This document shows, in pieces, positions 7,781 through 16,572 of a stretch of 64,000 nucleotides of DNA; positions within the stretch are counted from its first letter, which is position 1; the number at the start of each line of letters is the position of its first letter. The notes beneath the pieces are model-generated. The model worked only from the letters and a program-made list of their open reading frames with translations, ran no database searches and was not told the DNA's origin. The stretch comes from Arthrobacter pigmenti. GTDB taxonomy: Bacteria > Actinomycetota > Actinomycetes > Actinomycetales > Micrococcaceae. The position numbers were made by a program, and so were the translations under genes. The DNA is taken from positions 310,001 to 374,000 of the forward strand of contig NZ_JAATJL010000001.1 of the NCBI RefSeq assembly GCF_011927905.1. Reading direction: 5' to 3'.

Positions 7781-8538
7781 TGGAGATTCCCATCAACCAG
7801 GGGTGGATCGAGGCCGTCATGCTGGCGGGCGTGCGCATGGTCGCATTCCTCGTCATTGCGCCGCCCTTCTCCTACAAGGCCATCCCGGCGCGCGTGAAGG
7901 CGATGCTCGCCGTCGGGCTTGCGCTCGCCGTCTCGCCACAGGTGACTGACACCTATGTGTCCCCGGGGACGGGTGGCTTCATCCTTGCGCTGCTGCTGGA
8001 ACTCGTCATCGGTGCCGCGCTGGGTTTCCTGGTGCTCGTGGTGTTCTCGGCCATCCAGTCCGCGGGAAGCCTTATTGACCTGTTCGGCGGGTTTTCGCTG
8101 GCGCAGGGCTTCGACCCGCAGTCCATGGTCAACGGCGCCCAGTTCGCCCGACTGTTCCAGATCACGGCGCTGGCACTGCTTTTCGCATCGGACGGGTACC
8201 AGCTCATCATCGCCGGGCTGTCGCGCACCTTCGCGGCGCTGCCCCTCGGTGGTGCCATCGACCTCGCGGACCCGGTCGAGGCGATGACCACCGGCGTGAC
8301 CCAGATGTTTCTCGCAGCAGTCCAGATTGCCGGTCCGCTGATCCTGGTCCTCTTCCTCGCTGACATGGGGTTGGGGCTGCTGACCCGCGTTGCCCCTGCC
8401 CTGAATGCGTTTGCGCTCGGCTTCCCGCTGAAGATCCTGATCACGCTCGGGCTCGCGTCCATTGTCTTCGTCATGCTCCCCGGCATCGTTTCCTCCCTGG
8501 TCGATGACGCCGTCCGGCTTGTGATGGGGGTGGGGTAG
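7780..8538 (+). CDS. fliR: Flagellar export gate protein FliR
   Basis: 252 residues, strongly hydrophobic with about six membrane segments. FliR caps the FliP5-FliQ4 export gate. Family features include IAPPFSYKAIPARVKAML near the start, FGGFSLAQGFDPQSM in the middle and GLLTRVAPALNAFALGFPLK near the end. The ATG at 7780 overlaps the fliQ stop. The stop TAG (8536-8538) abuts the flhB GTG. Confidence 0.95.
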   Translation: MEIPINQGWIEAVMLAGVRMVAFLVIAPPFSYKAIPARVKAMLAVGLALAVSPQVTDTYVSPGTGGFILALLLELVIGAALGFLVLVVFSAIQSAGSLIDLFGGFSLAQGFDPQSMVNGAQFARLFQITALALLFASDGYQLIIAGLSRTFAALPLGGAIDLADPVEAMTTGVTQMFLAAVQIAGPLILVLFLADMGLGLLTRVAPALNAFALGFPLKILITLGLASIVFVMLPGIVSSLVDDAVRLVMGVG

Positions 8539-9633
8539 GTGTCCGAAACCTCGGAAGAACGGACAGAAGACGCCACCCAGAAGCGGATGAAGGAGGTCCG
8601 GTCCAAGGGCGAACTCTCCAAGTCCGAGGATCTCACCGCGTGGGTCGGCATGGGTGCGGCGGCCGCCATGATCCCGTCCACCATCGAACGCGCGGCCGAC
8701 GCCGGCACCTCCCAGGTCTTCGCATTCCGTTCCGTCATCGAAAGCCCTGACCCCGAAGCTGCGCTCGCCGCCCTCGGTGCCGGAATGAATTCCCTCCTTA
8801 CCGTCCTTGGGCCTTTCCTCGGCGTGGTCCTCGTGACCGTCCTCGCAACGGCCGCACTGCAGGGCGGGATCCACTTCCGCAAGGCCACCGGCAAGTTCGA
8901 GCAGTTCAACCTCGTCAGCGGCATCAAGCGCACGTTCGGCATGCAGGCGCTCTGGCAGGGAGCCAAGGCCGTCCTCAAGACCGCGGTAGTCGCCGTCGTA
9001 CTGGTGCTGGTGGTGCAGGGGCTGATGCCGCTGCTCATGTCGGCAGGCGGATTGTCGGTTGCCGCGCTCCTGACGGCAGCGAACGACGGCGGTGCGGCGC
9101 TGCTCCGCTCGGCGGTCGCCGCCGGGCTGGTACTCGCCGCGCTCGACATCCTCGTGGTCACGCGGCGCAACCGCAAGCGCACCCGGATGACCAAGAAGGA
9201 AGTCAAGGACGAAAACAAGAACACCGACGGCGATCCGCTGATCAAATCCCAGCGCCGCGCACGCCAGCTGGCGATGAGCCGCAACCGCATGATTGCCGCG
9301 GTGGGAGGCGCCGACGTCGTACTCGTGAACCCCACACACGTTGCCGTAGCGCTGAAGTATGAGCCGGGCAAAGCTGCCCCGCGCGTTGTCGCCAAGGGCG
9401 CTGAACTCATCGCGGCGAAAATCCGTGAACAGGCCGAGAAGCACGGCGTCCCCATGGTCCGCGACGTGCCGCTCGCCCGCGCCCTGCACAGTACCTGCGA
9501 AATCGGCGAGGAGATACCGGTGGAGCAGTACAACGCCGTCGCCCGCGTGCTCGCGTTCGTCATGTCACTCAAAGCCAAGGGAGCCGCACGCGGTCTCCAC
9601 ACGCTCGCCCAACCCGGAGGAACACCAGCATGA
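8539..9633 (+). CDS. flhB: Flagellar export switch protein FlhB
   Basis: 364 residues with a GTG start. FlhB regulates the change from hook-type to filament-type substrate export and cleaves itself between Asn and Pro of NPTH. That motif is residues 264-267 here, preceded by the basic, charged linker with QRRARQLAMSRNRM. The N-terminal start (ERTEDATQKRMKEVRSKGEL) and four membrane helices are standard, and the sub-domain after NPTH (VAVALKYEPGKAAPRVVAKG) is intact, so autocleavage should work. The end overlaps the flhA ATG by four bases (ATGA). Confidence 0.96.
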   Translation: MSETSEERTEDATQKRMKEVRSKGELSKSEDLTAWVGMGAAAAMIPSTIERAADAGTSQVFAFRSVIESPDPEAALAALGAGMNSLLTVLGPFLGVVLVTVLATAALQGGIHFRKATGKFEQFNLVSGIKRTFGMQALWQGAKAVLKTAVVAVVLVLVVQGLMPLLMSAGGLSVAALLTAANDGGAALLRSAVAAGLVLAALDILVVTRRNRKRTRMTKKEVKDENKNTDGDPLIKSQRRARQLAMSRNRMIAAVGGADVVLVNPTHVAVALKYEPGKAAPRVVAKGAELIAAKIREQAEKHGVPMVRDVPLARALHSTCEIGEEIPVEQYNAVARVLAFVMSLKAKGAARGLHTLAQPGGTPA

Positions 9634-11672
9634 ACCGATCCCTGATGAAGCTCGGCGTGCCCATCGGTGTGGTGGGCATCCTGATGCTGCTCGTTGTGCC
9701 GGTGCCGGTGTTCCTGCTGGACCTGCTCATAATTGTTAACATCCTGCTGGCGCTGGTGATCCTGCTGACCACGATGTTCGTGAAACGCCCGCTGGACTTC
9801 TCGGTGTTCCCGTCGCTGCTGCTGGTCGCGACCCTGTTCCGGCTGGGTCTGAACGTCGCCTCTACGCGTCTTATCCTCGGGGACGGCCACGCCGGTCAGG
9901 TGATCGAGGCGTTCGGCCACGTCACCGTAGGCGGGTCTCTGGTCATCGGCGCGGTGATCTTCCTGATCCTGGTGGTCATCCAGTTTGTTGTTGTCACGAA
10001 AGGCGCCGAGCGTGTGGCCGAGGTCGGCGCACGCTTCACCCTTGACGCGATGCCCGGCAAGCAGATGGCCATCGACGCTGACCTCAACGCCGGCCTCATC
10101 ACCGACACCCAGGCAAGGGAACGCCGCGCAGAGGTCTCCGCCGAAGCCGACTTCTACGGCGCAATGGACGGCGCCTCGAAGTTCGTCAAGGGCGATGCCA
10201 TTGCGGGCATCATCATTATCATCATCAACATCGTGGGCGGCATCTCGATGGGCATGCTGCAGCGCGGGATGTCCATCGGCGAAGCGCTCAGCACCTACGG
10301 TCTGCTGACCATCGGCGACGGTCTGGTCACGCAGATCCCAGCGCTGCTGATGGCCGTCTCGACCGGCATGATCGTGACTCGCTCCAATGCCGCCTCCGAC
10401 ATGGGTTCCACCGCTTCCTCCCAGTTGGGCCAGTCACGGGTGGCGCTTCGGATTGCCGGCGGCGCGGCGATTGTCATGGGTTTCATCCCAGGGATGCCGA
10501 TCCTGGCCTTCCTGGCTGTCGGCGGTGTGCTGCTGGTCCTCGCCCAGCGGATCAAAGCCAACGACGACGACGGCGCCGCCGCCTCCGCGGGCGAAGTCGA
10601 GACCGCGCCCTCGACCGACAGCACCGAGGATCTGCTTGAGCAGATGCGCGTGCATGCTCTCGAGATCATGCTCGCGCCGGACCTGGTCGATGTGGTCTCA
10701 GGGGCATCCGATGACCTGCTCGGGAGGGTGCGCGCGCTGCGCCGGAAGATCGCCGTCGAACTCGGTGTTGTGGTTCCGCCGGTCCGCACGCGCGACAATC
10801 TGGAGCTGCCGCCGTCCACCTACGTGATCCGGATCGCCGGCGTTGAGGCCGGGCGGGGCCAGGCACCGCGCGGGAAGGTTCTGGCGCTGGGGGACAACCT
10901 GGCCTCGCTGCCGGGGACAGCGACGGTGGAGCCGGTGTTCGGCCTTGCCGGGAAGTGGGTACCCGCCGAGCTCAGGCACAACGCGGAAATGTCCGGGGCC
11001 ACGGTGATTGACCGGGTGTCCGTCCTGGTCACGCACCTCTCGGCCGTCATCACGGGGAATGCGGCGCGGCTGCTGACCCGCGAGGATGTGCGGGTGCTCA
11101 CCGACGGCGTGCGCGCGGTGAATCCCTCGGCTGTGGAGGAACTCACGCCTGGGCTGCTCTCCCTTGCCGAGGTGCAGCGGGTACTGCAGGGGCTGCTGGC
11201 CGAGCAGATTCCCATCAACGACCTCGCCCGGATCTACGAGGCGCTCACCCTGCGGGCGAAGTCGTCCACCGATCCGGAGGGGCTCGTCGAGGCTGCCCGG
11301 CAGGCACTCGGCCCGGCGCTGACGGCCCAGTACCTGGACGGCGGACTGCTCCGGGTGATCATGATCGATCCGCTGCTTGAACAGTCCATGCTCGAGGGGC
11401 TGCGGCCATCCGAACAGGGGACGCAGATCCTGCTTGATGCAAACCGCACCGAGCGGATCCTCGCGTCGGTGAAGGACGCCGTGTCCCGGGCTGAATCGAC
11501 GGGCCAGAACGCCGTCCTCGTTTGCGCACCCGCGCTGCGGCCGGCCATCCGGCGGCTTGTGGCGGGTCAGTCCAGTGGCCTGCCGGTGCTGTCCTACTCC
11601 GAAGTGACCAGCGCCAACGTGACCATCGAGACCGTGGGGGTGGTACGTGTCGCCGAGACTATTGCGTCTTGA
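9630..11672 (+). CDS. flhA: Flagellar export platform protein FlhA
   Basis: 680 residues, normal length. FlhA forms the nonameric ring of the export apparatus that receives chaperone-substrate complexes and conducts protons. The N-terminal half has about eight membrane helices with signature stretches FPSLLLVATLFRLGLNVAST, VVTKGAERVAEVGARFTLDA and MPGKQMAIDADLNAGLI; GDAIAGIIIIIINIVGG follows. A low-complexity Asp/Ala linker (ANDDDGAAASAGE) containing the 12-base word leads to the cytoplasmic domain (ALEIMLAPDLVD to the C-terminus). The flhF-like gene starts inside the last 26 bases. Confidence 0.96.
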   Translation: MNRSLMKLGVPIGVVGILMLLVVPVPVFLLDLLIIVNILLALVILLTTMFVKRPLDFSVFPSLLLVATLFRLGLNVASTRLILGDGHAGQVIEAFGHVTVGGSLVIGAVIFLILVVIQFVVVTKGAERVAEVGARFTLDAMPGKQMAIDADLNAGLITDTQARERRAEVSAEADFYGAMDGASKFVKGDAIAGIIIIIINIVGGISMGMLQRGMSIGEALSTYGLLTIGDGLVTQIPALLMAVSTGMIVTRSNAASDMGSTASSQLGQSRVALRIAGGAAIVMGFIPGMPILAFLAVGGVLLVLAQRIKANDDDGAAASAGEVETAPSTDSTEDLLEQMRVHALEIMLAPDLVDVVSGASDDLLGRVRALRRKIAVELGVVVPPVRTRDNLELPPSTYVIRIAGVEAGRGQAPRGKVLALGDNLASLPGTATVEPVFGLAGKWVPAELRHNAEMSGATVIDRVSVLVTHLSAVITGNAARLLTREDVRVLTDGVRAVNPSAVEELTPGLLSLAEVQRVLQGLLAEQIPINDLARIYEALTLRAKSSTDPEGLVEAARQALGPALTAQYLDGGLLRVIMIDPLLEQSMLEGLRPSEQGTQILLDANRTERILASVKDAVSRAESTGQNAVLVCAPALRPAIRRLVAGQSSGLPVLSYSEVTSANVTIETVGVVRVAETIAS

Positions 11673-12516
11673 GGGCGCAACGCTTGAGGAACTGCGCGAG
11701 CAGGTGCGGGCTCAGCATGGGCCAGGCGCGCAGATTGTCGGCGCCGAGCTGGTGACCGTCGGCGGCATCCGTGGGTACTTCGCACGGCGGCACTACGAGG
11801 TGACTGTCGAGCTGCCTGACCCTGAACCTTCACCTCAACGGCGGCGCGGGCGGCGGGCGGCGAGCGTGCCTGCGGACTCAGGTGTGTCCGGCGCTTCGGG
11901 GATCGACGCGCTCCTGCAACATGCCGAATCAGTCGAGGCACAGCTGCACCCGTCCGTGTCGACCGGAGGCGACCTTTTCGCCGCCCTCATGGACGACCTC
12001 ACGTTCAACACCACACCGCCGCCCGCCCTGGTATCTGCCGAGCGGGTGCCGCCGCTGCCCGCGCGCCCGGGGGATCTCGCCGTCGTCGTCGGCCTTGGCT
12101 CTGATCCGCTGACCGTTGCACGCCAGATGGCTTCCTTCCTGGATCTGCCGGCACAGGCGGTCCAGGCCCACGACGACGACGGCGTGGCCTCCCACGCGCG
12201 GCTCGCCGCCACGGAGTTGCGGGCAACCGGTGTGCGAGGCGAATTCCCGGTGTTCCTCGTCCTGCAGCGTCCGCCGTCGGGCTTCGACGGGCCGGTGCTC
12301 GCCCGGCTAGAGGCGGACCAGGTATGGCTCGCCGTCGACGCCGGACGGAAGCCCGCCGATACCGCAACGTGGGCGTCCGAGGTGCGTACCGCCGTCGATG
12401 TTCATGGGCTGGCGGTTCTCGGGTCCGCACGTACAGCGACGCCCGCGACCGTGAACCAGCTTGGGCTGCCGGTCGGCTGGGTGGATGGGGCGCGGGCAGC
12501 GTCCCCGGTCCTCTAG
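11647..12516 (+). CDS. FlhF-like protein with a degenerate GTPase P-loop
   Basis: 289 residues from a GTG overlapping flhA by 26 bp. The N-terminus (EGATLEELREQVRAQHGPGA, then GGIRGYFARRHYEV) matches the start of FlhF, the SRP-type GTPase that helps place flagella. The following region LAVVVGLGSDPLTVARQMA occupies the place of the G1 loop, where FlhF has GxxGxGKTT; here the Gly-Lys-Thr is absent. The rest is shorter than a full NG domain and no DxxG or TKxD motif is obvious. It is therefore either a catalytically dead FlhF relative or a derived structural partner. Context (directly after flhA, before csrA) is the normal flhF position. Confidence 0.7.
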   Translation: MSPRLLRLEGATLEELREQVRAQHGPGAQIVGAELVTVGGIRGYFARRHYEVTVELPDPEPSPQRRRGRRAASVPADSGVSGASGIDALLQHAESVEAQLHPSVSTGGDLFAALMDDLTFNTTPPPALVSAERVPPLPARPGDLAVVVGLGSDPLTVARQMASFLDLPAQAVQAHDDDGVASHARLAATELRATGVRGEFPVFLVLQRPPSGFDGPVLARLEADQVWLAVDAGRKPADTATWASEVRTAVDVHGLAVLGSARTATPATVNQLGLPVGWVDGARAASPVL

Positions 12517-12524
12517 CTGATGGT

Positions 12525-12546
12525 CCCCCCCCACCCCCCCCCCCCC
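12525..12546 (+). repeat. C-tract: 8 C, A, 13 C
   Basis: Homopolymer runs C8 (12525-12532), A (12533), C13 (12534-12546) in the short gap between the flhF-like stop and csrA. The tract ends 26 bases before the csrA -10-like element, so it abuts the expected -35 region. Tracts of this length are prone to slippage and also to sequencing error. Confidence 0.9.
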
Positions 12547-12572
12547 GCGCATGGCAGCCGCCAGCGCCGCGA

Positions 12573-12578
12573 TAGAGT
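12573..12578 (+). promoter_or_regulatory. -10-like TAGAGT, 6 bases before csrA GTG
   Basis: TAGAGT is followed by six bases and the csrA GTG at 12585; there is no Shine-Dalgarno. This predicts a leaderless csrA mRNA with its own promoter in addition to read-through from the flagellar run. Confidence 0.55.
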
Positions 12579-12584
12579 GAACGG

Positions 12585-12821
12585 GTGCTGGTGCTTACAC
12601 GCAAGGTTGGGGAGCAGATCCTGATCGGTGACGACATTGTCATCACCGTGCTCGATTCCCGGGGAGAGGGAATCCGGATCGGCATCGACGCGCCCCGCGG
12701 CGTCCCTATCCAGCGCGAGGAAGTGCTTCGGGCTGTGTCGGAGGCCAACGTTGCTGCCGCGAAAGCCGACGACGACGCCGAGGCTCGCCTCCGCGCGCAG
12801 TTGGGCCTTCCGAAGAGTTAG
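12585..12821 (+). CDS. csrA: Carbon storage regulator CsrA (RNA-binding)
   Basis: 78 residues. MLVLTRKVGEQILIGDDI and the following strands with GIDAPRGVPIQREEV are the CsrA fold, a homodimer that binds GGA in mRNA leaders and blocks translation. In Gram-positives CsrA commonly controls flagellin and is antagonised by FliW; no fliW is in this window. The C-terminal helix is extended and acidic (KADDDAEARLR). The start is GTG with a leaderless layout. Its stop overlaps the convergent SDR stop by four bases (TTAG). Confidence 0.93.
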   Translation: MLVLTRKVGEQILIGDDIVITVLDSRGEGIRIGIDAPRGVPIQREEVLRAVSEANVAAAKADDDAEARLRAQLGLPKS

Positions 12822-13612
12822 TCCTTCGCGGAGCCCGGCTCGTTCATCTTCCGGTTCATTTCAGCGCCGGCGGCGTCAGGTGTCACGTTGCCGCTCAATC
12901 CCATGCCGCGCGACTTCAGAGAACCCCCGAGCACATTTCCGTCACCGCTCATCATTCCTTTGAACCCCTGTTCGGCTACGAGCGCGGGATCGTCCTTCTC
13001 GCCGGCACCCACCTTGGTTTCTTCCAGACCCGCCCGTTCGAAGAACTCGGTGTCCGTCGGCCCGGGAAGGAGGGTGGTCACGGTGACGCCGGTGTCCTTG
13101 AGTTCGTTGCGCAGGGCCTGCCCGAACGATTGGACGAATGCCTTCGACGCACCGTAAACGGCCTGGAACGGCGCCGGCATTCGGGACACCACGGATGATG
13201 TGAACAGGATCCTGCCCTCGCCGCGAGCCACCATGTCCGAGGCAATCCGCTTGGCGAGTGCAACGGTGGAGACCACATTGAGGTCAATGAGGCGGAGTTC
13301 GTCATCAAGACTGTTCTCCAGGAAAGGGCCGCCGACGCCCACGCCTGCATTCAATACGGCAGCATCCAGCGGACGGTCCAGCGTGGCGACCGCCGCGTAC
13401 AGCCTGTCGACGCCGTCCCGCTGTGCGAGATCGATCTCTTCGGGGTGAACGGAGCCGCCAAGCCCTTCGAGCCTTTGCGCGGCAGAGGTAAGCTCCGCAT
13501 CTTCCGCGGTGATGACGACGTCGAAGCCGTTGGACAGGAACTGTTTCGCCAACTCATAACCGATTCCGCTTGAAGCGCCGGTCACGAGTGCAAGGGGTCG
13601 ATTGGTTTCCAT
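12818..13612 (-). CDS. Short-chain dehydrogenase/reductase (SDR) family oxidoreductase
   Basis: 264 residues from ATG 13612, which has GAGGA upstream; a longer frame to 13717 is not needed. Classical SDR features are TGASSGIG (residues 11-18, nucleotide binding), NAG (88-90), Ser140, and Tyr153-x3-Lys157 (catalytic). Loss of an Arg/Lys after the Gly-rich loop makes cofactor preference unclear. The C-terminal 40 residues (FKGMMSGDGNVLGGS onward) form a Gly/Ser-rich tail in place of the usual substrate loop. Substrate unknown. The gene is convergent with csrA and lies beside tRNA-Thr. Confidence 0.88.
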   Translation of the reverse strand: METNRPLALVTGASSGIGYELAKQFLSNGFDVVITAEDAELTSAAQRLEGLGGSVHPEEIDLAQRDGVDRLYAAVATLDRPLDAAVLNAGVGVGGPFLENSLDDELRLIDLNVVSTVALAKRIASDMVARGEGRILFTSSVVSRMPAPFQAVYGASKAFVQSFGQALRNELKDTGVTVTTLLPGPTDTEFFERAGLEETKVGAGEKDDPALVAEQGFKGMMSGDGNVLGGSLKSRGMGLSGNVTPDAAGAEMNRKMNEPGSAKD

Positions 13613-13721
13613 GGTGAGGTCCTCTCGAGAAGAATGGTAAGTATGCTTTCCATTCTTGCGTGAGATGGAGGTCAGCGAAACCCCTGCCGCTGTGACCGCA
13701 GTGGGTTCCGGGCACAAAAAG

Positions 13722-13794
13722 AGCCTCCTGCCAGAGTCGAACTGGCGACCTTCTCATTACGAGTGAGACGCTCTACCGACTGAGCTAAGGAGGC
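13722..13794 (-). tRNA. tRNA-Thr (anticodon CGT)
   Basis: On the minus strand a full cloverleaf folds: acceptor GCCTCCT with AGGAGGC, D-arm GCTC/GAGC, anticodon stem TCTCA/TGAGA with loop CTCGTAA, and T-arm GCCAG/CTGGC with TTCGACT. The anticodon CGT reads ACG (Thr). No CCA is encoded; the gene is followed by CTTTTTG, a likely terminator T-run. Confidence 0.95.
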
Positions 13795-13864
13795 TAGTTT
13801 CGCGGGTAGATATACCCGTTCAACAAGGCACAACTGTATAAGAGCCTGAGCTCACCGGTCAAAA

Positions 13865-15412
13865 TCAGCAGCGGACGCCGTCCTCGGGCAGGGTGCCCTC
13901 GATGAGGTAGCCGTCCACGATGTTCTCGATGCACTGACCGGAGCGACCATAGGCAGTGTGGCCCTGGCCTTCCCAGGTCACATGGACAGCGGATTCGAGC
14001 TGATCGGCTAGGGCGAGAGACCAGTCATAGGGGGTCGCCGGATCGCCGGTGGTCCCGATGACGATCATCGGCGCCGCACCCGGAGCGCTGGCAGGGGAGG
14101 GCTCGAGCACCGGCTCGTAGGCCCATTCCTCGCAGGCCAGCGCACCGTAGCTCAGGTACTCACCGAACACTGACGACGCCGCCTCCAGCGCTTCCGCTTC
14201 CTCGGCCAGCACCTCTGGCTCTGCAGGCATGGGGTAATCGAGGCAGTTCACCGCCGTGAAGGCGGCACCGGCGTTGGTGAGGTAATCGCCGTCGGGCTCC
14301 CGCTCAGCACTGAGGTCGGCGAAGCGGAGCATCTCGGTCGGATCGCCCTGCAGTGCCAGATCGAGCGCAACAGTCAACGCCGTCCAGCTGGCGCTGTCGT
14401 ACAGGGGCAGTACAAAGCCCTGGAAGAAGGTGCCCACGGTGACAAGCCGTCCGTCGGCCGCCGTCATGGGACTTTGCTCAAGGGATTCGAACAGTTCGTC
14501 GATCACAGCGACGCCTTCCTCCACGTCACCGGGAAGAGGGCAATCGTTCTTCGTCTGGCAGTCCGCTACATAGTTCCGCAGCGCCTCATGGAAAGCTTCG
14601 ACCTGACCGAACGTGATCTCCGAGGCGCTAAGTGAAGGATCCACCGCGCCGTCGAGCACAAAGCGTCCCACCTTCTCCGGATACAGCTCAGCGTAGGCGG
14701 CACCGAGCTGGGTGCCGTAGGAAAAACCAAGGTAGTTGAGCTGCTCATCGCCCACGAGCGCCCGCAGGATGTCCATGTCCTTCGCGGCACTCACCGTATC
14801 GACGTAGCCCAGCAGTTCTCCGGTGCGCTCCGCACAGAGATCCGCGTACTCCGCGGATTCGGCCTCAAGGACGGCCAGCGCTTCCGTGTCGGTGATGTCC
14901 GACGGCATGGTCTCAGCCCGGGCCTCGTCACGTTCTTCGTCCGTCAGGCACTCCACGGCAGAAGACCGGTTCACGCCGCGTGGATCGAACCCGATCACGT
15001 CGTAGGACTGCCGCAACCGGTCGCTGAGCACAAGCTCCGCCGAGTCCCGCACGAAGTTGAAGCCAGATCCGCCCGGCCCGCCGGGATTCACCAGCAGCGA
15101 TCCCTGCGCATCACCCGAGGCGTCCATCCGGATCGCTGCAACTTCGATCGACTCCCGCTCCGGATCGCTGTAGTCGAGCGGCACCTCGACCGTGGCACAG
15201 GCAAACTCACCCTCACACTCCTCCCAGGCGACCTCCTGCTCGTAGAACTCCCGCAGCTCGTCCGGAACGTCCCCGATGGCTTCCTGCGGCGCGGTGGTCT
15301 GCCCCGTCTCCGGTCCCGCCGTGCAGCCGGAAAGCACCAGGCCAACGACGACGGCGGCAGCGCCAGCCAGCGCACGCCACGTGGAGCGGCGCTTGGGTTG
15401 GGAGTATGTCAC
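13865..15412 (-). CDS. Secreted lipoprotein alpha/beta-hydrolase (tripeptidyl aminopeptidase-like, TAP domain)
   Basis: 515 residues. A lipoprotein signal peptide ends in LSGC (Cys30), so the enzyme should be anchored outside the membrane. The oxyanion segment NPGGPGGSG (109-117), nucleophile GFSYG (Ser231), and the C-terminal TAP-like domain with GTTGDPATP (Asp) and GQGHTAYG (His) give a full catalytic triad as in the Streptomyces SlpD/SlpE/tripeptidyl peptidase group. It probably trims peptides taken up for nutrition. The ATG overlaps the holB stop by four bases, so it is the third gene of tmk-holB-hydrolase. Confidence 0.9.
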   Translation of the reverse strand: MTYSQPKRRSTWRALAGAAAVVVGLVLSGCTAGPETGQTTAPQEAIGDVPDELREFYEQEVAWEECEGEFACATVEVPLDYSDPERESIEVAAIRMDASGDAQGSLLVNPGGPGGSGFNFVRDSAELVLSDRLRQSYDVIGFDPRGVNRSSAVECLTDEERDEARAETMPSDITDTEALAVLEAESAEYADLCAERTGELLGYVDTVSAAKDMDILRALVGDEQLNYLGFSYGTQLGAAYAELYPEKVGRFVLDGAVDPSLSASEITFGQVEAFHEALRNYVADCQTKNDCPLPGDVEEGVAVIDELFESLEQSPMTAADGRLVTVGTFFQGFVLPLYDSASWTALTVALDLALQGDPTEMLRFADLSAEREPDGDYLTNAGAAFTAVNCLDYPMPAEPEVLAEEAEALEAASSVFGEYLSYGALACEEWAYEPVLEPSPASAPGAAPMIVIGTTGDPATPYDWSLALADQLESAVHVTWEGQGHTAYGRSGQCIENIVDGYLIEGTLPEDGVRC

Positions 15413-16572
15413 GCGGAGAGTTCCTTTTCGGGCAGCAGGCTCACGGTCATCGCTTCGATGGCGAGCAAGGGGGCGATATTGGTTCCAACGATCCGGGTGC
15501 GCACTTTGTTGATGGCTTCGATCCGCGTCAGAGTCTGTTCGGGCGTGCCGTGCTCGGCGTAGCGTTCCAGCTCAGGGCGGAGCGGTTCGTTCACGAGGTG
15601 GCCGCCGGTGCCGAGCTGCAGCATCAGGACGTCCCGGTAGAAGGAGGTGAGGTCGGTAAGGGCGCGGTCGAAGTAGTCGTTCTTGGAGCGCTTGGCCCGC
15701 CGGGATTGATCGTCTTCCAGTCGTTTGACCTGTGAGCGGATTGCAGGTGGCATGGCACCTGACTCCGGCGCGCCGAGGGACACCAGCAGCGCCGCCTTCT
15801 CCTCGGCGTCGCGCTGTTCGAATGAGCTTTGCGCCTCGGCCTCCGCTAGCTTCACCAGCTCCGCCGCAGCCTTCATGGCACCGGCAATGTTTCGCAGGTT
15901 CAGCGGCAACCGGACAATCTGGTTGCGCCGTTCCCGCGCAGCCTCATCAGTGGCAAGCCGTTTGGCCACCCCGATGTGGCTCTGCGCAGCGCGCGCAGCG
16001 ACTTCCGCGATCATGGGATCGATCCCGTCCCGCTGGACGAGCAGTTTCGTCACGGCATCCACCGGGGGGACCCGCAGGCTCACCGAGCGGCAGCGCGAGC
16101 GGATCGTCACGAGCACATCGCCCGGACTCGGTGCGCAGAGCAGCCAGATGGTGCGCGGGGGAGGCTCTTCGATCGCTTTGAGGAGCACGTTGGTGCTGCG
16201 TTCCTGCATGCGGTCGGCGTCTTCAACGATGATGACCCGCCACCGGCCGGTTGCTGGTTTGTCCTGCGCCTTGCGAACCAGTTCGCGGGCTTCATCGATG
16301 CTGATGGTGACCTTCTCGGTGGTCACGTTGGTGATGTCCGCGTGGGAGCCGGCCAACGCCGTCGTGCATGATTTGCACTCACCGCATCCCCGCTCATCGA
16401 GGGAAGGTTGGTCACACAAAAGTGCCGCGGCGAACGCGCGTGCGGCGTTGGAACGTCCTGATCCGGGCGGTCCGGTGAAGAGCCACGCGTGGCTGGGCCG
16501 CTCGGATGCGGCAGCGCGGCGCAACTGCTCGACTGCAGCGGACTGCCCGGTGAGGAAGGTCCACACGCTCAT
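15409..16572 (-). CDS. holB: DNA polymerase III subunit delta' (clamp loader)
   Basis: 387 residues. The N-terminal AAA+ module has GPPGSGRS in the P-loop place (Arg for the usual Lys, compatible with the known non-hydrolysing role of delta'), a zinc-binding cluster with CxxC-x2-C spacing (CGECKSC), and sensor region TIRSRCRSVSLR. The C-terminal part is the helical clamp-loader collar. It helps the gamma complex load the sliding clamp. It overlaps tmk upstream by four bases and the hydrolase downstream by four. Confidence 0.92.
   Translation of the reverse strand: MSVWTFLTGQSAAVEQLRRAAASERPSHAWLFTGPPGSGRSNAARAFAAALLCDQPSLDERGCGECKSCTTALAGSHADITNVTTEKVTISIDEARELVRKAQDKPATGRWRVIIVEDADRMQERSTNVLLKAIEEPPPRTIWLLCAPSPGDVLVTIRSRCRSVSLRVPPVDAVTKLLVQRDGIDPMIAEVAARAAQSHIGVAKRLATDEAARERRNQIVRLPLNLRNIAGAMKAAAELVKLAEAEAQSSFEQRDAEEKAALLVSLGAPESGAMPPAIRSQVKRLEDDQSRRAKRSKNDYFDRALTDLTSFYRDVLMLQLGTGGHLVNEPLRPELERYAEHGTPEQTLTRIEAINKVRTRIVGTNIAPLLAIEAMTVSLLPEKELSA

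Noticed and set aside
7477-9920. Two very long open frames (670 and 655 residues) on the minus strand across fliQ-fliR-flhB-flhA
   Set aside because: They lie opposite clear flagellar genes, have low-complexity Arg/Gly/Ser or Asp/His composition and match no family; high-GC shadow frames.
1-12821. Flagellar region as a non-flagellar type III secretion system
   Set aside because: MotB, FliM, FliN with SpoA, FliO and CsrA are all flagellar; no secretin or needle genes are present.
13613-13717. N-terminal extension of the SDR protein
   Set aside because: The SDR nucleotide-binding loop is at the normal distance from ATG 13612, which has a Shine-Dalgarno.
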